This document shows, in pieces, positions 58,749 through 64,000 of a stretch of 64,000 nucleotides of DNA. Location: the NCBI RefSeq assembly GCF_010731615.1, contig NZ_AP022618.1:1984001-2048000 (forward strand), in the 5' to 3' direction. The translations under genes and the position numbers were made by a program. The notes beneath the pieces are model-generated. The model saw only the letters and a list, made by a program, of their open reading frames with translations, ran no database searches and was not told where the DNA came from. Numbering within the stretch: the first letter of the stretch is position 1; each line of letters begins with the position of its first letter. This DNA is from Mycolicibacterium insubricum (GTDB lineage: Bacteria; Actinomycetota; Actinomycetes; Mycobacteriales; Mycobacteriaceae).

Positions 58749-60332
58749 GTGACTCTTCCCGTTGTACTGATCGCCGACAAGCTGGCCGAATCGACCGTGG
58801 CCGCCCTGGGAGACCAGGTCGAGGTCCGCTGGGTCGACGGCCCGGACCGGCCGAAACTCCTGGAAGCGGTGGCCGACGCCGACGCCCTGCTGGTCCGCTC
58901 GGCCACCACCGTGGACGCCGAGGTGTTGGCCGCCGCGCCGAAACTCAAGATCGTCGCCCGCGCCGGCGTGGGCCTGGACAACGTCGACGTCGATGCGGCC
59001 ACCGCCCGCGGTGTGCTGGTGGTCAACGCCCCGACCTCCAACATCCACAGCGCCGCCGAGCACGCCGTCGCGCTGCTGCTGTCGGCCGCCCGGCAGGTGC
59101 CGGCCGCCGACGCCACCCTGCGCGAGCGCACCTGGAAGCGCTCGAAGTTCTCCGGCGTGGAACTGTTCGGCAAGACCGTCGGCGTGGTGGGCCTGGGCCG
59201 CATCGGGCAACTGGTCGCGCACCGGCTGGCCGCCTTCGACACCCACATCGTGGCCTACGACCCGTACGTGCCGGCCGCCCGCGCCGCCCAGCTGGGCATC
59301 GAGCTGCTGCCGCTGGATGAGGTGCTGGCCCGCGCGGACTTCATCACCGTGCATCTGCCCAAGACGCCGGAGACCGCCGGTCTGCTGAACCGTGAGGCGC
59401 TGGCCAAGACCAAGCCCGGCGTGGTCATCGTCAACGCCGCCCGCGGCGGCCTGATCGACGAGCAGGCACTCGCCGACGCCATCACCAGCGGCCACGTGCG
59501 CGGCGCCGGACTCGACGTCTTTTCCACCGAGCCGTGCACCGACAGCCCGCTGTTCGAACTCGAGCAGGTGGTGGTGACCCCGCACCTGGGCGCCTCCACC
59601 GCCGAGGCGCAGGACCGGGCCGGCACCGACGTCGCCGAGAGCGTGAAGCTGGCCCTGGCCGGCGAGTTCGTGCCGGACGCGGTGAACGTCGGCGGCGGCG
59701 TGGTGGGCGACGAGGTCGCTCCCTGGCTGGACTTGGTTAGCAAGCTCGGTGTGCTGGTGGGTGCGCTGGCCCCGGCCGCGCCGGTGTCGCTGGGCGTGCA
59801 CATCTACGGCGAGCTGGCCGCCGAGGACGCCGACATCCTGGCTCTGGCCGCGCTACGCGGCCTGTTCTCCACCGTGGTGTCCGAGCAGGTGACGTTCGTC
59901 AACACCCCGGCGCTGGCAGCCGAGCGCGGGGTGACCGCGGAGCTGACCAAGACCGCGGAGAGCCGCAACCACCGCAGCGCGGTCGATGTCGTCGCCGTGC
60001 TGTCGGACGGTTCGACGGTCAATGTGGCCGGCACGCTCGCTGGCCCGGCGGCGGTGCAGAAGATCATCCAGATCAACGGCCGCAACCTGGACCTGCGGGC
60101 CTCGGGCCACAACATGATCGTCAACTACCGCGACCAGCCCGGCGCGCTGGGCAAGATCGGCACGCTGCTCGGTGCGGCGGATGTCAACATCGAGGCGGCC
60201 CAGCTGTCCCAGGACGCCGAGGGCGACGGTGCCACCATCATGCTGCGGCTCGACCGTGACGTGCCGGAGGACGTGCGCACCCAGATCGCCGACGCGGTCG
60301 GCGCCACCCTGCTGAAAGTGGTAGCGCTGTAA
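58749..60332 (+). CDS. serA: D-3-phosphoglycerate dehydrogenase
   Basis: 527 residues. NAD-binding [13 protein letters not shown], catalytic Arg/Glu/His region from [17 protein letters not shown] to [12 protein letters not shown], then the allosteric substrate-binding domain of long actinobacterial SerA and a C-terminal ACT domain ([20 protein letters not shown]) for serine inhibition. First step of serine synthesis. GTG 58749 lies 7 nt after a TAGGCT element: a leaderless start. Stop overlaps leuB by one base (TAATG). Confidence 0.97.
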   Translation: MTLPVVLIADKLAESTVAALGDQVEVRWVDGPDRPKLLEAVADADALLVRSATTVDAEVLAAAPKLKIVARAGVGLDNVDVDAATARGVLVVNAPTSNIHSAAEHAVALLLSAARQVPAADATLRERTWKRSKFSGVELFGKTVGVVGLGRIGQLVAHRLAAFDTHIVAYDPYVPAARAAQLGIELLPLDEVLARADFITVHLPKTPETAGLLNREALAKTKPGVVIVNAARGGLIDEQALADAITSGHVRGAGLDVFSTEPCTDSPLFELEQVVVTPHLGASTAEAQDRAGTDVAESVKLALAGEFVPDAVNVGGGVVGDEVAPWLDLVSKLGVLVGALAPAAPVSLGVHIYGELAAEDADILALAALRGLFSTVVSEQVTFVNTPALAAERGVTAELTKTAESRNHRSAVDVVAVLSDGSTVNVAGTLAGPAAVQKIIQINGRNLDLRASGHNMIVNYRDQPGALGKIGTLLGAADVNIEAAQLSQDAEGDGATIMLRLDRDVPEDVRTQIADAVGATLLKVVAL

Positions 60333-61342
60333 TGAAACTCGCAATCATCGCCGGTGACGGTATCGGCCCGGAGGTCATCGGCCAGGCGGTACGGGTGCTC
60401 GACGTGGTGCTGCCCGGTGTCGAGGCGACCGAGTACGACCTGGGTGCCCGGCGCTACCACGCGACCGGGGAATTGCTGACCGACGAGATCATCGAGGAAC
60501 TGCGCGGCTACGACGCGATCCTGCTCGGCGCGATCGGTGACCCGTCGGTGCCGTCCGGGGTGCTCGAACGCGGCCTGCTGCTCAAACTGCGCTTCGCCCT
60601 CGACCACCACATCAACCTGCGGCCGTCGAAGCTGCAGACCGGGGTGGATTCGCCGCTGGCCGGAAACCCGGACATCGACTTTGTCGTCGTGCGCGAGGGC
60701 ACCGAGGGCCCTTACACCGGAACCGGCGGCGCGATCCGCGTCGGCACCGAGCACGAGGTGGCCACCGAGGTCAGCCTCAACACCGCGTTCGGCATCGAAC
60801 GGGTGGTGCGTGACGCGTTCGCCCGCGCCCAGACCCGACGCAAGCACCTGACCCTGGTGCACAAGACCAACGTGTTGACCTTCGCCGGCGCGCTGTGGCT
60901 GCGCATCGTCGAGCAGGTCGGCAAGGAATACCCCGACGTCGAGGTGGCCTATCAGCACATCGATGCGGCGACCATTCACCTGGTCACCGATCCGGGCCGG
61001 TTCGACGTGATCGTCACCGACAACCTGTTCGGTGACATCATCACCGACCTGGCGGCGGCAGTGTCCGGCGGAATCGGGTTGGCCGCCAGCGGCAATATCG
61101 ACGGTTCCCGGCGCAACCCGTCGATGTTCGAGCCGGTGCACGGTAGTGCCCCCGATATCGCCGGCCAGGGCATTGCCGATCCGACGGCCGCCGTGATGAG
61201 CGTGGCACTGCTGCTGTCGCACCTTGGGGAGGACGAGGCCGCCGCCCGGGTGGACCGTGCCGTGGAGGCCCACCTGGCCAGCCGCGGCGACGCCAAGCTG
61301 TCCACCTCCGAGGTCGGCGACCGGATCCTGGCGAACCTGTAA
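60332..61342 (+). CDS. leuB: 3-isopropylmalate dehydrogenase
   Basis: 336 residues. [23 protein letters not shown] at the start. The substrate and metal residues lie in [13 protein letters not shown], then [20 protein letters not shown]. The NAD loop is [19 protein letters not shown]. Oxidatively decarboxylates isopropylmalate in leucine synthesis. Translationally coupled to serA. Confidence 0.97.
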   Translation: MKLAIIAGDGIGPEVIGQAVRVLDVVLPGVEATEYDLGARRYHATGELLTDEIIEELRGYDAILLGAIGDPSVPSGVLERGLLLKLRFALDHHINLRPSKLQTGVDSPLAGNPDIDFVVVREGTEGPYTGTGGAIRVGTEHEVATEVSLNTAFGIERVVRDAFARAQTRRKHLTLVHKTNVLTFAGALWLRIVEQVGKEYPDVEVAYQHIDAATIHLVTDPGRFDVIVTDNLFGDIITDLAAAVSGGIGLAASGNIDGSRRNPSMFEPVHGSAPDIAGQGIADPTAAVMSVALLLSHLGEDEAAARVDRAVEAHLASRGDAKLSTSEVGDRILANL

Positions 61343-61373
61343 CCAGCACCGCCCCGTCGGTATAGATTCGGCC

Positions 61374-61401
61374 ACTAGACAGATTCGCGTAGTTGTCTAG
61401 T
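61374..61401. promoter_or_regulatory. Perfect 8-bp inverted repeat before the DUF3556 gene
   Basis: actagaca (61374-61381) and tgtctagt (61394-61401) flank a 12-bp spacer and end 11 bp before the start codon. Size and symmetry fit a dimeric TetR/MarR-type operator overlapping the promoter. No matching regulator gene is in the window. Confidence 0.6.
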
Positions 61402-61411
61402 AGGGGTGCGC

Positions 61412-63136
61412 ATGGGCTTTACCAGTCCCGATCTGCCGAAGGTGGATCCCGACGAGTGGCGGCGCGGCAGCCGCGCGCAGCGGTTGCGCCCGATGGCGCG
61501 TCACATCGCCGAGCGCGGCATGGGCTATCCCGACGTGTTCTACGTGCTCTACGCCATCAAGATCGTGGTGTACATCCTGGGCGGTCTGGGATTCGCCCTG
61601 ACCACCAAGGGGATTGACGGCTGGGGCAACATCGGTACCTGGTGGAGCGAACCGATCGTCTTCCAGAAGGTGGTGCTCTGGTCGCTGCTGTTCGAGGTGC
61701 TCGGCCTGGGCTGCGGGTTCGGCCCGCTGACCGGAAAGGTGATGCCGCCACTGGGATCTCCGCTGTACTGGCTGCGCACCGGGACCATCCGGCTGCCACC
61801 GTGGCCGGGCCGGATCCCCGGGACCGCCGGGGACCGGCGCACCGTCGGCGACGTGGTGGCGTACGCGGGCCTGCTGATTGCGGTCCTCTATGCGCTGTGT
61901 TCTGACGGCACCGGTCCGGTGGCCGGGCTGGATTCGGCCGTGGGACAACTGCCGGCCTGGAAGCCCGCGGTGGTGGTGGGGCTGCTGGCGCTGATCGGCC
62001 TGCGGGACAAGACGATCTTTCTGGCGGCCCGCGGCGAGGTGTACGGCACGCTGACGCTGATGTTCGTCATCCCCGGGGTGACGATGATCGTCGGGGCGAA
62101 GTTCGTACTGCTGGCCATCTGGCTCGGGGCGGCGGTGTCGAAGATGAATCGCCACTTCCCGTATGTGATCGCCACCATGATGGCCAACAATCCGTTCATC
62201 CGGGTCAAGGCATTGCGGCGCAGCTTCTTCCGCCGCTATCCCGACGATCTGCAACCCAGCTGGATCCCGCGTCTACTGGCCCACATCGGCACCGCGATCG
62301 AACTGCTGGTACCACCGGTGCTGTTCTTCTCCCACGGGGGTGTGGTGACCTATGTCGGCGCCGCGATCCTGATCCTGCTGCACGTGATCATCCTGTTCTC
62401 GATTCCGCTCGGTGTGCCCCTGGAGTGGAACGTCTTCATGATCTTTTCGGTGGCAACGCTTTTCGTGGACAAGGCGGCAATCGGTCCGGCCGACATGGTG
62501 TTCCCGTGGGCCGCTCTGGTGATCGCGGTGATGTCTGTCGTCGTGGTGACGGTGGTGATCGGCAACCTGTTCCCCAAGCGGGTGTCGTTCCTGCCCGGTA
62601 TGCGGTACTACGCCGGCAACTGGGACGTCTCGGTGTGGTGCGTGACGGAGTCGGCGTGCGACAAGATCGCCGACGCCCGCATCGGGCTGGGTCTGTTGCC
62701 GCACAAGCAGATCGAGAAGTTCTACGGCGCCGAGGACGCCGAGGTGCCCAAAGAACTCGCGCTGGCTTTCCGGGTGATGTTCGCCAACGGCCGGGCGCTA
62801 CTGACCCTGCTGGGCCGGGCGCTTCCGGCGGGCCGCGAACGGGACTATGCGATCCTGGAGGGCGAGCAGTTCTGCGCCTACGCCGTGGGCTGGAACTTCG
62901 GCGACGGGCACCTGCACAACGAGCAGCTGATCGACGCGCTGCAGTCGCGGTGCGGGTTCGCCCCCGGTGAGGTACGGGTGATCCTGGTCGACGGTCAGCC
63001 GATCCACCGGCAGTCCCACGAGTACCGGCTGGTCGACGCTGCCACCGGCGAATTCGAACGCGGCACCTTCCGGGTGGCCGACACCTGTGCCCGCCAGCCC
63101 TGGCAGGACGACGTCCCGGTGCAGGTGGCGAACTAG
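61412..63136 (+). CDS. DUF3556 polytopic membrane protein
   Basis: 574 residues, about eight to ten membrane helices (VLYAIKIVVYILGGLGFAL, VVVGLLALIGL, LTLMFVIPGVTMIVGAKFVLL, VVTYVGAAILILLHVIILFS, ALVIAVMSVVVVTVVIGNLF) and a soluble C-terminal domain of about 180 residues (VWCVTESACDKI, EGEQFCAYAVGWNFGDGHLH). The mycobacterial DUF3556 family has no assigned function. The ATG at 61412 follows AGGGG; GTG 61406 is also possible. Confidence 0.82.
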   Translation: MGFTSPDLPKVDPDEWRRGSRAQRLRPMARHIAERGMGYPDVFYVLYAIKIVVYILGGLGFALTTKGIDGWGNIGTWWSEPIVFQKVVLWSLLFEVLGLGCGFGPLTGKVMPPLGSPLYWLRTGTIRLPPWPGRIPGTAGDRRTVGDVVAYAGLLIAVLYALCSDGTGPVAGLDSAVGQLPAWKPAVVVGLLALIGLRDKTIFLAARGEVYGTLTLMFVIPGVTMIVGAKFVLLAIWLGAAVSKMNRHFPYVIATMMANNPFIRVKALRRSFFRRYPDDLQPSWIPRLLAHIGTAIELLVPPVLFFSHGGVVTYVGAAILILLHVIILFSIPLGVPLEWNVFMIFSVATLFVDKAAIGPADMVFPWAALVIAVMSVVVVTVVIGNLFPKRVSFLPGMRYYAGNWDVSVWCVTESACDKIADARIGLGLLPHKQIEKFYGAEDAEVPKELALAFRVMFANGRALLTLLGRALPAGRERDYAILEGEQFCAYAVGWNFGDGHLHNEQLIDALQSRCGFAPGEVRVILVDGQPIHRQSHEYRLVDAATGEFERGTFRVADTCARQPWQDDVPVQVAN

Positions 63137-63249
63137 CTCGACGGGATTTCGAAGGTGAATTCGCGGTGTGCGGACAAGGGTGACTTCGTCGCCGGCTGCG
63201 TCCCCGAGATACACAGGTAGCACTGCTGGACAGCGCCGGTGCGCCGTCG

Positions 63250-64000
63250 CTACTGCGGTTTGCGGCGGTGTAGCCGGGCGCCCAGGTTGGTCTTGGCCAG
63301 GTCGATCAGTTCGTCACCGCGGCCCGACAGCAGCGTCTTGGTGGCCCACAGGGAGAACCCCGCCACCTGTGCCGCGTTGATGGTCGGCGGGATGGACAGT
63401 TCCTGACGGGCGGTGAGCACCTCGACCAGCGCGGGACCCGGGTGGGCGAACGCCGCCGACAGTGCGCCGTCGATCTCGCTGGGCCGCTCCACCCTGTCGG
63501 CGTGGATGCCCATAGCCTGCGCGACATCGGCGAACACCGGGTTGTCCAGGCCGGTACCGAAATTCACGATGCCCGCGGCCTTCATCTCGATCTCGACGAA
63601 GCTGAGTGCACCGTTGTTGAACACGATCATCTTCACCGGTAACTCCGACTGGGTGAGGGTCAGCAGGTCGCCGAGCATCATCGACAGCCCGCCGTCGCCG
63701 GAGAGGGTGACCACCTGTCGACCCGGGTGGGAGGCCTGTGCCCCGATCGCCTGGGGCACCGCGTTGGCCATGCTGCCGTGGTTGAACGACCCGAGCAGAC
63801 GGCGGTGGCCGTTCATCGTGAGATAGCGGGCCGCCCAGATGACCGGGGTCCCGACGTCGGCGATGAACACCGCGTCATCGGCGGAGAGCGCGTCGATCCG
63901 ACGCGTCAGGAACTCCGGCAGCACCGGGGTGCGGTTCCGGTCTCCGGTGGCCAGAGAGTCCAGTTGTGCGCGGGTGCGCGCATAGGTGCCCCGGGAGGCA
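63250..64000 (-). CDS. Thiamine-diphosphate enzyme of the pyruvate oxidase/PoxB type (partial)
   Basis: Only the C-terminal 249 residues are in the window; the gene runs off the right edge. ThDP motif LSGDGGLSMMLGDLL ends in IVFNNGALSFVEIE, and GSFNHGSMANAVPQAIGAQ is typical of pyruvate:quinone oxidoreductase and pyruvate oxidase. It probably converts pyruvate to acetate and CO2 at the membrane. Tail-to-tail with the DUF3556 gene; the 113-bp gap (63137-63249) shows nothing recognisable. Confidence 0.85.
   Translation of the reverse strand, partial: ASRGTYARTRAQLDSLATGDRNRTPVLPEFLTRRIDALSADDAVFIADVGTPVIWAARYLTMNGHRRLLGSFNHGSMANAVPQAIGAQASHPGRQVVTLSGDGGLSMMLGDLLTLTQSELPVKMIVFNNGALSFVEIEMKAAGIVNFGTGLDNPVFADVAQAMGIHADRVERPSEIDGALSAAFAHPGPALVEVLTARQELSIPPTINAAQVAGFSLWATKTLLSGRGDELIDLAKTNLGARLHRRKPQ

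Overview
The window is GC-rich chromosomal DNA from a mycobacterium (Mycobacterium/Mycolicibacterium type). From 123 to 63136 the gene order largely follows, in mirror orientation, the M. tuberculosis stretch Rv3050c to Rv2995c: nrdF2, adhC, fecB, ctaD, serB2, echA17, the methylglucose-lipopolysaccharide-associated genes, fixAB, iscS-mnmA, ligA, gatCAB, lppZ, ilvBNC, serA, leuB. It is not M. tuberculosis itself. The lpqA/esx/PPE block between mnmA and the Rv3015c homologue is absent, pfkA is missing between gatA and gatB, and several genes are inserted.

Layout. 0.2-5.2 kb: TetR regulator, ribonucleotide reductase small subunit behind two NrdR-like boxes, alcohol dehydrogenase, YCII protein and an iron-type lipoprotein. 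5.4-16.1 kb: cytochrome oxidase subunit I, SerB2, ABC ATPase, Nudix, enoyl-CoA hydratase, two methyltransferases, a secreted protein, a PQQ-like lipoprotein and an acetyltransferase. 16.1-19.7 kb: a tightly overlapped leftward operon of methyltransferase, GH57 enzyme and glycosyltransferase (polymethylated polysaccharide/glucan metabolism). 20-21.7 kb: electron-transfer flavoprotein. 21.8-25.1 kb: an inserted Baeyer-Villiger monooxygenase plus aldehyde dehydrogenase pair behind a perfect KstR-type operator. 25.2-34.8 kb: ornithine-lipid-type acyltransferases, IscS/MnmA sulfur transfer, a MetE-like protein, YjbR, LigA, a membrane protein and an ACT protein.

34.9-46.6 kb is the striking part: an island of about 11.7 kb inserted between genes that are neighbours in M. 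tuberculosis (the Rv3013 homologue and gatC). It carries seven paralogous small exported proteins sharing two cysteines, a G-[TS]-ATNW motif and a C-terminal HC, two DUF4189 secreted proteins, a CAP/SCP-domain secreted protein, a PBP4-type lipoprotein, two further exported proteins, a repeat-tailed lipoprotein, and one large LuxR/MalT-like ATPase regulator coupled to a 73-residue sigma-region-4-like protein. The divergent promoter region beside the regulator holds two mirror-image triads of a GGTAGTCG box. Two more exact copies lie before the second paralogue group. I interpret the island as one exported-protein regulon under the resident regulator; its function is unknown.

46.6-64 kb returns to housekeeping genes: gatCAB, lppZ, a DoxX protein, cfp6, and ilvBNC preceded by an apparently leaderless leader peptide and an attenuator. 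It ends with a carotenoid-desaturase-like oxidoreductase, serA-leuB, a DUF3556 membrane protein behind a strong inverted repeat, and a truncated thiamine-diphosphate enzyme at the right edge. I saw no tRNA, rRNA, CRISPR array or insertion sequence.
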